Shown here: piece by piece, positions 1 to 6,008 of the stretch
Layout of the letters: every line of letters begins with the position of its first letter
Position numbering within the stretch: the first letter of the stretch is position 1
Assembly (NCBI GenBank): GCA_015064425.1
Contig: SVSF01000099.1
Coordinates: 1-6,013 of the forward strand
DNA: 6,013 nt
Reading direction: 5' to 3'
DNA from: Oscillospiraceae bacterium
GTDB taxonomy: Bacteria > Bacillota_A > Clostridia > Oscillospirales > CAG-272
Program-made: the position numbers and the translations under genes
The notes under the pieces: generated by a model
Told to the model about the DNA's origin: nothing
Databases searched by the model: none
The model's input: only the letters and a program-made list of their open reading frames with translations

Positions 1-2
1 GA

Positions 3-1103
3 TATGAGATAGGCGCTACCAAGAATTCCAAGATAATAATTTTCAAGACAGTAGAGAAGCTGGACCATACGGATATATTTTTGAAGGAGCTCGAGCTTTT
101 TGCGGAGGAGCACCAAGGGGAAAATCTTCTTCTGATCGGCTGTACCGACGATTACGTCAGTATGATAGTAAAGAACAGGGACAAGCTGGAGGGCAGCTAT
201 ATCCTCCCCTATATAGGCGAGGAGCTTATGAGCGACATCACCCTTAAAGCAAGATTCTATCAGTATTGCGAAAAGTACGGTATCGATTACCCCAAAACAA
301 AGGTGATCGAAAAGGGCGGAAAAATTGACGATCTTCCTTTCAGCTATCCCATAATAATCAAGCCTTCCAGCAGTATCCTCTATTGGAAGTATCCCTTTGA
401 CGGAATGAAGAAGGTATACCGCGCAAAGACAGAGGATGAAGCAAAGAAGATAATTTCAAAAATATATGCAAGCGGATATCCTGATCAGATAATACTTCAG
501 GATACCGTACCCGGTGACGATAGCCGTATGTACGTACTCACATCTTACTCCGACAGAAACGGAAAGGTCAAGATGATGTGTCTGGGTCACGTGCTTCTTG
601 AAGAGCATACGCCCAAGGGACTCGGCAACCATTGCGCTATTATAACGGAGAACAATCCCGAGCTAATGGAAAAGTTCAAAAACTTCCTTGAGGATATCGG
701 TTATGTAGGCTTCTCCAATTTCGATATAAAATACGATACCAGAGACGGCAAGTTCAAGGCGTTTGAGATCAATACGAGACAGGGAAGAAGTAACTACTAC
801 GTTACCTCTGCAGGCAACAATATTGCAAGATACGTTACGGAGGACTATGTTCTTGAAGAGGATCTTGGCGAATGCCGTTACAGTACAGAGGAGATATACT
901 GGCGCTATGTTCCCGATTCCGTAGTATCGAAGTACGTGAGCATGGAGCTTCGCAGCAAGATAAAAGAGTTTAAAAAGGCGAAGAAGGCATATTCTTCCCT
1001 CCGTTATTCCTACGATCTAAAATTCAATGTAAAGAGAAGCCTTTTCGTGTTTCTTCACGAAAAGCATCACATAGGAAAATTCAAGCTTTACTATAAGCCC
1101 TGA
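3..1103 (+). CDS. ATP-grasp carboxylate-amine ligase, D-aspartate ligase-like (5' end outside window)
   Basis: The frame is open from the window edge (first full codon at 3) to tandem TGA stops at 1101-1106, giving 366 visible residues. The upstream in-frame sequence (YEIGATKNSKIII) already resembles the family, so the TTG at 81 is internal and roughly 35-45 N-terminal residues are probably missing. Counting from codon 3, ATP-grasp signatures are PIIIKPS (lysine about 120), the QDTVPGDD segment (166-173), a glycine-rich GHVLLEEHTPKGLGNHC stretch (195-211), FSNFDIKYD (237-245) and the metal-binding FEINTRQGRSNYY (254-266). Enzymes of this fold activate a carboxylate as acyl phosphate and join it to an amine. 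The closest characterised type I recognise is the cytoplasmic D-aspartate ligase Aslfm of Enterococcus faecium, which adds D-Asp to the lysine side chain of peptidoglycan precursors and also sits beside an aspartate racemase gene. The racemase and MurE downstream support that role. The fold is confident; the exact substrate is inferred, and another amino-acid ligase is possible. Confidence 0.8.
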   Translation, partial: YEIGATKNSKIIIFKTVEKLDHTDIFLKELELFAEEHQGENLLLIGCTDDYVSMIVKNRDKLEGSYILPYIGEELMSDITLKARFYQYCEKYGIDYPKTKVIEKGGKIDDLPFSYPIIIKPSSSILYWKYPFDGMKKVYRAKTEDEAKKIISKIYASGYPDQIILQDTVPGDDSRMYVLTSYSDRNGKVKMMCLGHVLLEEHTPKGLGNHCAIITENNPELMEKFKNFLEDIGYVGFSNFDIKYDTRDGKFKAFEINTRQGRSNYYVTSAGNNIARYVTEDYVLEEDLGECRYSTEEIYWRYVPDSVVSKYVSMELRSKIKEFKKAKKAYSSLRYSYDLKFNVKRSLFVFLHEKHHIGKFKLYYKP

Positions 1104-1111
1104 TGAAAATG

Positions 1112-1117
1112 AAAGGA
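1112..1117 (+). promoter_or_regulatory. Ribosome binding site of the racemase gene
   Basis: AAAGGA lies 11 bases before the ATG at 1129, in the 25-base gap after the upstream ligase. It supports that ATG as the start; the protein then begins with the family-typical Rossmann-like segment LGVLGGLGPMAT. Confidence 0.55.
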
Positions 1118-1128
1118 CGGTCACGTTT

Positions 1129-1860
1129 ATGAAAAGGGCGCGTACCTTAGGCGTGCTTGGGGGACTCGGTCCCATGGCAACGGCATATTTTTACGAAATG
1201 ATAACGGATCATACGAAAGCTGAAAGAGACCAGGATCATATCGATATGGTTATATCCAGCCGAGTTACCACCCCCGATAGGACCGCTTACATAGTCGGCG
1301 AGTCAAAGGAAGACCCGCTTGAATATATGACGGACGACGCAAAGAGACTGGAGCGCTACGGAGCGGATGTTCTCGTCATTCCCTGCAATACGGCTCATTA
1401 CTTTTACGATGAACTGCAGAATGCGGTGGGGATACCTATTATAAATATCGTGGATGAGACCGTGCGCCACTGTATAGCCATAGGCTCAAAGAAGGTCGGA
1501 ATACTTGCCACGTCCGGTACTCTCGGTTCGGGGACTTACCAGATGGTCTGTAATGCCTTGGGACTTGATTTTGAGATACCCGACGAGGCTGACCAACAGA
1601 AAATAATGTCCCTTATATACAACGATATCAAAAAGGGTAAAAGAGCCGATATGAAGAGCTTTGATTCCGTTGCGGATCACCTTAAGGAAAAGGGCTGCGA
1701 CAGAATAATACTCGGCTGTACCGAGCTTTCCCTTATAAAGAAGAACGAGGGACTTGACGGGGGAGTTTTCGTTGACTCTCTTGAAGCCCTTGCCTACAGA
1801 ACTATCGTGGAATACGGAAAGGAGCCCATAGGCTTCCACAGCTCCTACGGAGAAAAATAA
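1129..1860 (+). CDS. Aspartate/glutamate racemase family protein (probable aspartate racemase)
   Basis: This 243-residue protein has the usual length and the full motif set of PLP-independent Asp/Glu racemases, which use two cysteines as acid and base to invert the alpha carbon. The N-terminus carries GVLGGLGPMAT (residues 8-18). A PDRT motif (49-52) is typical of aspartate racemases. The first catalytic cysteine is C86 in PCNTAHYF and the second is C197 in GCTELS. A GILATSGTLGSGTY segment (124-137) opens the second half-domain. It is cytoplasmic, with no signal peptide or membrane segment. It lies 25 bases after a D-aspartate-ligase-like gene and 19 bases before murE, so the simplest reading is that it makes D-aspartate for peptidoglycan cross-bridges. 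A broader RacX-type racemase acting on other amino acids cannot be excluded; MurI glutamate racemase is less likely given the PDRT motif and context. Confidence 0.88.
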   Translation: MKRARTLGVLGGLGPMATAYFYEMITDHTKAERDQDHIDMVISSRVTTPDRTAYIVGESKEDPLEYMTDDAKRLERYGADVLVIPCNTAHYFYDELQNAVGIPIINIVDETVRHCIAIGSKKVGILATSGTLGSGTYQMVCNALGLDFEIPDEADQQKIMSLIYNDIKKGKRADMKSFDSVADHLKEKGCDRIILGCTELSLIKKNEGLDGGVFVDSLEALAYRTIVEYGKEPIGFHSSYGEK

Positions 1861-1866
1861 AAGCAT

Positions 1867-1873
1867 AAGGGTG
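1867..1873 (+). promoter_or_regulatory. Ribosome binding site deciding the murE start
   Basis: AAGGGTG lies 6 bases before the TTG at 1880. A GTG at 1871 is also in frame but falls inside this site and has no properly spaced Shine-Dalgarno of its own. Starting at TTG gives MKIKDIL, which matches the usual MurE N-terminus (MKLxxLL), so I prefer 1880. Confidence 0.5.
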
Positions 1874-1879
1874 AATATT

Positions 1880-3361
1880 TTGAAGATAAAAGATATTCTT
1901 GCTGAAATTGAATACAAAGTATACCCCAAGAGCACCGAGACTGTTGATAGAGAAGCGGACGGGCTTGTATACGACTCGAGAAAGTGCCGCGAGGGAGCAG
2001 TATTTGTCTGCTTGAGCGGAGCAAAAGCCGACGGACATCTTTATGCAGCCGATGCATATGAAAAAGGCGTCAGAGATTTCATATGCGAAAGGAAGCTCTC
2101 TCTTCCGCCCGATGCCGTTCAGTATATGGTAGCCAGCTCAAGGATAGCTCTTGCAAGAGCATCTGCGGCATTTTTCGGTCATCCCGAGAGAAAGCTGAAG
2201 ATAATAGGTATTACGGGCACCAAGGGTAAGACCACCGTTGCGTATCTTATACACAGTATTCTTAAGAGTGCGGGAAAGAAAGCTGTTCTTATAGGTACTG
2301 CGGGAACAATAGACGTAAACGGCATCAGAACGGCCACAAAAAATACCACTCCCGAAAGCTATGAGCTTTCCTCTATTTTCGCAAAGGCGGTAGAGGACGG
2401 GGGAGAGTATGCGGTAATGGAGGTGTCCTCCCAGGCATATCTTACACACAGAGTAGAGAGTATAGAGTTTGACGTGGGCGTGTATACCAATCTTTCCGAG
2501 GACCATATCGGAAGCGGAGAGCACCCCAATTTTGACAACTACAGATACTGTAAGTCTCTTATGTTTGCAAATTCCAAGGTATCTGTTATAAATTCCGACG
2601 ATAAAGATCACATATATATGAAAAACGCCGCAAAGGGTATAGTTTATACCTACGGACTGAAGGATGCGGACTACGTTGCGGAGCATATCGATCCGTGGAA
2701 GGACGAAAGTGCTCTCGGTATAGCCTTTGACTTTATACACGGCGGAGAGGCGGGCAGAATAAAGCTCAGAATGCCGGGCGTATTTTCCGTATATAACGCT
2801 CTTGCAGCGGCATCGGTCTGCAACAGATTAGGAATAGAAAACGGCGATATTGCAAGAGGCATAGAAAAAGCTCTCATTCCCGGCAGATTTGAGATAGTTG
2901 AGGCTTTGCCCTATTGTACGGTAATAATAGATTACGCGCATAACGAGCTTTCTCTGAGAAGCGCGCTGGAGACTCTCAAGGCATATGAGCCAAAGAGACT
3001 CGTCTGCCTTTTCGGATCCGTTGGAGGAAGGTCTCAGCTGAGACGTGCGGCTCTCGGCAGAACCGGAGGAGAATGGGCGGATATGTGCATACTTACTTCG
3101 GATAATCCGGACGGCGAAGAGCCTCTTGAGATAATTGCCGACATAGAAGACGGAATAAAGGAGACTCTTTGTCCTTACACTGTTATTGCAGACAGAGCAG
3201 AGGCTATATGCTATGCGATCGAGAATGCAAGAGAGGGAGATCTTATTTTCCTTGCGGGCAAGGGACATGAGGACTATCAGCTCATCGGAGGAATAAGGGT
3301 ACCTTTCAGCGAAAGAGAAACAGTAATGAAGGCGGCAGAGTCGGTTCTGCTGAAGTCATGA
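1880..3361 (+). CDS. murE: MurE-type UDP-MurNAc-tripeptide synthetase with non-DAP specificity motif
   Basis: This 493-residue cytoplasmic Mur ligase adds the third stem amino acid to UDP-MurNAc-L-Ala-D-Glu at the cost of ATP. Three domains are visible: a UDP-binding N-domain (about 1-105, with LVYDSRKCREGAVFVCLSG), the central ATPase (P-loop GITGTKGKTT 110-119; NTTPES 155-160; EVSSQAYLTHRV 181-192; TNLSEDH 203-209; the probable carbamylated lysine K225 in YCKSLMF), and the C-domain (PGRFE 334-338, DYAHNELSL 351-359, GKGHEDYQ 460-467). The specificity loop reads SDNPDGEEP (407-415), where DAP-adding enzymes have DNPR; the arginine that holds the DAP carboxylate is replaced by D411. Q185 replaces the usual histidine of VSSH, and GGRSQLRR (382-389) replaces the usual GGDRDxxKR. 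This is therefore a divergent MurE, perhaps a paralogue, possibly adding L-lysine or another diamino acid. The start is TTG at 1880; GTG at 1871 would add three residues. It directly follows the racemase gene. Confidence 0.88.
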   Translation: MKIKDILAEIEYKVYPKSTETVDREADGLVYDSRKCREGAVFVCLSGAKADGHLYAADAYEKGVRDFICERKLSLPPDAVQYMVASSRIALARASAAFFGHPERKLKIIGITGTKGKTTVAYLIHSILKSAGKKAVLIGTAGTIDVNGIRTATKNTTPESYELSSIFAKAVEDGGEYAVMEVSSQAYLTHRVESIEFDVGVYTNLSEDHIGSGEHPNFDNYRYCKSLMFANSKVSVINSDDKDHIYMKNAAKGIVYTYGLKDADYVAEHIDPWKDESALGIAFDFIHGGEAGRIKLRMPGVFSVYNALAAASVCNRLGIENGDIARGIEKALIPGRFEIVEALPYCTVIIDYAHNELSLRSALETLKAYEPKRLVCLFGSVGGRSQLRRAALGRTGGEWADMCILTSDNPDGEEPLEIIADIEDGIKETLCPYTVIADRAEAICYAIENAREGDLIFLAGKGHEDYQLIGGIRVPFSERETVMKAAESVLLKS

Positions 3362-3362
3362 C

Positions 3363-3367
3363 GGGAG
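3363..3367 (+). promoter_or_regulatory. Ribosome binding site deciding the rlmL-like start
   Basis: GGGAG lies 5 bases before the ATG at 3373. An in-frame ATG at 3358 overlaps the murE stop as ATGA but has only a weak upstream site, and the family N-terminus (MxYEYIATCLFGLE) begins at 3373. Translational coupling with murE remains possible from either start. Confidence 0.5.
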
Positions 3368-3372
3368 AAGAA

Positions 3373-4500
3373 ATGACATACGAATATATTGCCACCTGCC
3401 TTTTCGGACTTGAACATCAGCTGGGAGAAGAAATAGACAGGCTGGGCTATGAAAGAACAGAGACTATAGACGGAAGAATATGTTTCAAGGGAGATATAGA
3501 CGCAATTGCAAGATGCAATATGTGGCTGAGGACCGCAGAGCATCTCTATATAAAAATGGGAAGCTTCAGGGCGGAAAATTTTACAGATCTTTTTGAGGGA
3601 ACGAAAGCTCTTCCATGGGAAAACTGGATATCCGAAAAGGACCGGTTCCCTGTAAAGGGACATGCTATAAGAAGTCTGCTCCACAGTATACCCGACTGCC
3701 AGAAGATCGTAAAAAAAGCGGTGGTTGACAGGCTTTCCTCGGAATACGGTATAAGCTGGTTCGAGGAGACGGAAACTAAATATCAGATAGAGTTTTTCAT
3801 ATTAAACGATGTGGCTACTCTTATGATAGATACTTCGGGAGAGCCTCTTTTCAAAAGAGGCTACAGAGAGAAGACCGGTGAAGCACCCTTAAGAGAGACA
3901 CTTTCCGCAGCGGTATCTTACCTTGCAAGACCGCGTGAGGACGTACTTTTCTGGGATCCTATGTGCGGTTCGGGCACTATACCCATAGAGGCGGCGCTTA
4001 TAATGAGCAATACCGCTCCGGGACTTAAAAGAAGTTTTGCGGCAGAAGATTTTGTCGATATTCCCCTTGACTCCTTTAAGAGAGCCAGAGAAGAGGCTAT
4101 GGATCTTATAAAGCGTGACTGTGCCTTTGAAGCCTATGCCTCGGATATCGATCCTCAATGTGTTGAGATAACAAGGCAGAACGTAAAGAACGCCGGCATG
4201 GAAAAGCATATAAAGGTATTCGTAAAGAACGCACTGAATATTGAGACCGAAGGCAGACGCGGTACAGTAGTATGCAACCCTCCCTACGGAGAGAGACTTC
4301 TGGACAAGAAGCGTGCCGAGGACTTATATATTGCCATGGGTAGGCATTTTAAGACGCTTGACAACTGGCAGATATATGTGCTGACTTCTCATGATGGCTT
4401 TGAAAAGCTCTACGGCAGAAGGGCAGACAAAAAGCGCTACCTTTACAACGGTATGCTCAAATGCAGCTACTATCAATTTTTTAAGAGGAAAGACAAGTGA
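3373..4500 (+). CDS. rlmL: THUMP-domain class I SAM-dependent rRNA methyltransferase (RlmL/YpsC family)
   Basis: This 375-residue protein has an N-terminal ferredoxin-like/THUMP RNA-binding half (about 1-155, beginning YEYIATCLFGLE) and a C-terminal Rossmann methyltransferase. Visible motifs are KRGYREKTGEAPLRETLSAA (161-180), the SAM-binding DPMCGSGTIPIEAALI (195-210), an acidic SDID (257-260) that would contact the ribose of SAM, and the catalytic NPPYGERL (302-309) shared by enzymes methylating exocyclic amines. The architecture matches the N-terminal half of E. coli RlmKL, which makes m2G2445 in 23S rRNA, and the stand-alone Firmicute YpsC-type proteins; the RlmK half is absent, as expected for Firmicutes. 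The start at 3373 fits the ribosome binding site and the family N-terminus; ATG 3358 would add five residues. The gene starts 11 bases after murE and its stop overlaps the next gene. The fold is certain; the exact base modified is inferred from the family. Confidence 0.88.
   Translation: MTYEYIATCLFGLEHQLGEEIDRLGYERTETIDGRICFKGDIDAIARCNMWLRTAEHLYIKMGSFRAENFTDLFEGTKALPWENWISEKDRFPVKGHAIRSLLHSIPDCQKIVKKAVVDRLSSEYGISWFEETETKYQIEFFILNDVATLMIDTSGEPLFKRGYREKTGEAPLRETLSAAVSYLARPREDVLFWDPMCGSGTIPIEAALIMSNTAPGLKRSFAAEDFVDIPLDSFKRAREEAMDLIKRDCAFEAYASDIDPQCVEITRQNVKNAGMEKHIKVFVKNALNIETEGRRGTVVCNPPYGERLLDKKRAEDLYIAMGRHFKTLDNWQIYVLTSHDGFEKLYGRRADKKRYLYNGMLKCSYYQFFKRKDK
4483..4490 (+). promoter_or_regulatory. 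Ribosome binding site of the six-cysteine small protein
   Basis: AAGAGGAA sits inside the last codons of the methyltransferase gene, 6 bases before the GTG at 4497. It supports the GTG start and expression coupled to the upstream gene through the GTGA overlap (4497-4500). Confidence 0.55.
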
Positions 4501-4694
4501 AGATAATATTTAATCCCGATGAAGCGGTGAAAGACAGAGTCAGAGAAGGTCTGCTGCGGAAAAACGGATACTGTCCCTGCAGACTCGAAAGGTCTGAGGA
4601 TAATTTCTGTATGTGCCGTGAATTCAGAGAACAGATAGCAGATCCCGAATTTGAGGGCTTCTGCCATTGCAGGTTATATTATAAGGAAAAATAA
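4497..4694 (+). CDS. Small ferredoxin:thioredoxin reductase catalytic-chain-like Fe-S protein
   Basis: This 65-residue protein has six cysteines as three CxC pairs: C26-P-C28, C38-M-C40 and C56-H-C58. The catalytic chain of ferredoxin:thioredoxin reductase (FTR) has CPC-x16-CPC-x8-CHC, where four cysteines hold a [4Fe-4S] cluster and two form the redox-active disulfide beside it. Here the pattern is CPC-x9-CMC-x15-CHC: the first-to-last spacing is the same, but the middle pair is shifted seven residues toward the N-terminus. By analogy C28 and C58 would be the disulfide, C26, C38, C40 and C56 the cluster ligands, and H57 the conserved histidine. Similar short proteins occur in anaerobic Clostridia, as I recall them. 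No FTR variable chain, ferredoxin or thioredoxin gene is visible nearby, so the redox partner is unknown. It starts with GTG overlapping the methyltransferase stop, and its TAA merges into the next ribosome binding site. Confidence 0.78.
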   Translation: MKIIFNPDEAVKDRVREGLLRKNGYCPCRLERSEDNFCMCREFREQIADPEFEGFCHCRLYYKEK

Positions 4695-4701
4695 GGAGAG
4701 G
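4693..4701 (+). promoter_or_regulatory. Ribosome binding site of the MBL/beta-CASP gene
   Basis: AAGGAGAGG overlaps the TAA stop of the small protein and lies 6 bases before the ATG at 4708. It fixes the start there rather than at an in-frame upstream ATG (4651) inside the small-protein gene, and gives the typical MKLTFVGAAHEVTGS N-terminus. Confidence 0.75.
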
Positions 4702-4707
4702 TCATTT

Positions 4708-5925
4708 ATGAAACTTACATTTGTGGGAGCTGCACACGAGGTAACGGGAAGCTGTACTTTGATAGAACTTAGCGGAAAGTACTATATCGTCGACTTCGGA
4801 ATGGAGCAGGGCGTAGACGTTTTTGAAAATGTGGAGCTTCCCGTAGCTCCCGGAGAAATAGAGGCGGTATTTCTCACCCATGCTCACGTTGACCACTCGG
4901 GTATGATCCCCAAGCTGTACAAAAACGGCTTCAGGGGAAAGATATATACTACTGTAACAACAAAAAATCTTTGCAATATAATGCTGAGCGATTCCGCGCA
5001 TATTCAGGAATCCGATGCAGAATGGAAAAGCAGAAAAGCCTTGAGAGCCGGCAGACCTGCGGTCGAGCCCGTATATACTCTTGAGGATGCTATGGGCGCA
5101 ATGAAACTCTTTTACGGATGCGATTACGGAAGAGAGTACCGTATTGCCGAGGACGTAAGTCTCCGTTTTACCGACGTTGGACACCTTCTGGGTTCAGCCG
5201 CCGTAGAGCTTTGGCTGAGTGAGGGCGGCGTTACCAAAAAGGTGGTATTTTCAGGAGATGTTGGAAATACCGATCAGCCTATAATAAAGGATCCTCAGAC
5301 AGTAGAAGAAGCGGATTTTCTGATAATAGAGTCTACCTACGGAAACCGAGATCACGAAAAGCCGAAAGATGCTGTAGAGGGACTTGCTGAAGTGCTTCAA
5401 AGCACTCTCGACAGAGGAGGAACACTCGTTATCCCATCCTTTGCGGTAGGAAGAACACAGGAGATACTTTACGCCATACGGAGCGTAAAGCAGAGGGGCT
5501 TGCTTAAGGGACATGATATTTTTCCCGTATACGTTGACAGTCCCCTTGCGCAGGAGGCAACTGCTGTATTTCTTCAGTGCGACAGAGCATATTTTGATAA
5601 AGAAACTCTCGCAGTACTTGAAAACGGTTACAATCCCATATGGTTTGACGGTATAATCCTTTCCGTTACCGCCGAGCAATCCAAAGCAATAAACTTCGAC
5701 GAAAGACCCAAGGTCATTATCTCCTCCAGCGGTATGTGCGAGGCGGGCAGAGTAAGACACCACTTAAAACACAATCTTTGGAAAAAAGAGAGCACGGTAC
5801 TTTTTGTTGGATATCAGTCTCCGAAATCTTTGGGAAGAGCTTTGCTTGACGGCGCAAAAAAGGTAAAGCTTTTCAGTACTGCTTCAGTTTCCTCAGTTTT
5901 GAAATTAAGATTTGAATGCAGGTAA
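4708..5925 (+). CDS. MBL-fold/beta-CASP RNA nuclease (CPSF73/YSH1-like), C-terminus replaced
   Basis: The 405-residue reading frame encodes a zinc-dependent ribonuclease of the metallo-beta-lactamase/beta-CASP group. Metal-binding motifs are VDFG (D29), the HAHVDH signature (H58, H60, D62, H63), DVGHLLGS (H159) and FSGDVG (D184). The beta-CASP part follows with IIESTYGNRDH (motif A, E208), IPSFAVGRTQE (242-252), YVDSPLA (275-281) and SSGMCEAGRVRHHL (340-353, motif B histidine). Family similarity continues through FVGYQ and GRALLDGAKKVKLF (376-389) and then stops; relatives continue with about 130 more residues carrying the RNA-specificity (RMMBL) domain and its SGHAD motif C histidine. Here 16 unrelated residues precede a TAA. 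None of the three forward frames restores the expected sequence, so a simple frameshift does not explain it. The encoded product would lack a zinc ligand and is probably inactive, or the junction is artificial. It is separated by 13 bases from the small redox gene. Confidence 0.85.
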   Translation: MKLTFVGAAHEVTGSCTLIELSGKYYIVDFGMEQGVDVFENVELPVAPGEIEAVFLTHAHVDHSGMIPKLYKNGFRGKIYTTVTTKNLCNIMLSDSAHIQESDAEWKSRKALRAGRPAVEPVYTLEDAMGAMKLFYGCDYGREYRIAEDVSLRFTDVGHLLGSAAVELWLSEGGVTKKVVFSGDVGNTDQPIIKDPQTVEEADFLIIESTYGNRDHEKPKDAVEGLAEVLQSTLDRGGTLVIPSFAVGRTQEILYAIRSVKQRGLLKGHDIFPVYVDSPLAQEATAVFLQCDRAYFDKETLAVLENGYNPIWFDGIILSVTAEQSKAINFDERPKVIISSSGMCEAGRVRHHLKHNLWKKESTVLFVGYQSPKSLGRALLDGAKKVKLFSTASVSSVLKLRFECR

Positions 5926-5968
5926 ATTTAAGTTTCTGACTCAATTTTACAACTTCTGTGCTCTTTTT

Positions 5969-5984
5969 TTCTGATAAATCAGAA
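5969..5984. repeat. Short perfect inverted repeat
   Basis: TTCTGAT and ATCAGAA are exact reverse complements separated by AA. A 7-base T run (5964-5970) overlaps the left arm rather than following the stem, so this is not a + strand intrinsic terminator. Confidence 0.6.
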
Positions 5985-5987
5985 GAG

Positions 5988-6008
5988 ACTGATTCTACTT
6001 TAATCAGT
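5988..6008. repeat. Second short inverted repeat sharing the CTGAT core
   Basis: ACTGATT (5988-5994) and AATCAGT (6002-6008) are exact reverse complements around a 7-base loop, CTACTTT. It shares the CTGAT/ATCAG core with the repeat just upstream, giving four alternating copies in about 40 bases. Function is unknown. Confidence 0.55.

Noticed and set aside
81..83. TTG at 81 as the start of the ATP-grasp gene
   Set aside because: The frame is open to the window edge and the residues before it already look like the family, so the real start lies upstream of the window.
1871..1873. GTG as the murE start
   Set aside because: It falls within the AAGGGTG ribosome binding site and the protein from TTG 1880 matches the family N-terminus better; the difference is only three residues.
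4651..4707. N-terminal extension of the nuclease from the in-frame ATG at 4651
   Set aside because: It overlaps the small Fe-S gene, lacks a ribosome binding site, and the family start with a strong AAGGAGAGG is at 4708.
1486..5763. Long open frames on the - strand opposite the racemase, murE, methyltransferase and nuclease genes
   Set aside because: They lie antisense to well-supported genes, show no recognisable motifs, and lack ordered ribosome binding sites; they are frame shadows.
5875..5940. Frameshift restoring the nuclease C-terminus
   Set aside because: The other two forward frames read VLLQFPQF-stop and YCFSFLSFEIKI-stop, with no sign of the expected GEE...SGHAD sequence.
5964..5984. 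Intrinsic terminator at the first inverted repeat
   Set aside because: The T run precedes the stem on the + strand, and on the - strand the stem is followed by A residues; the stem is also AT-rich and weak.
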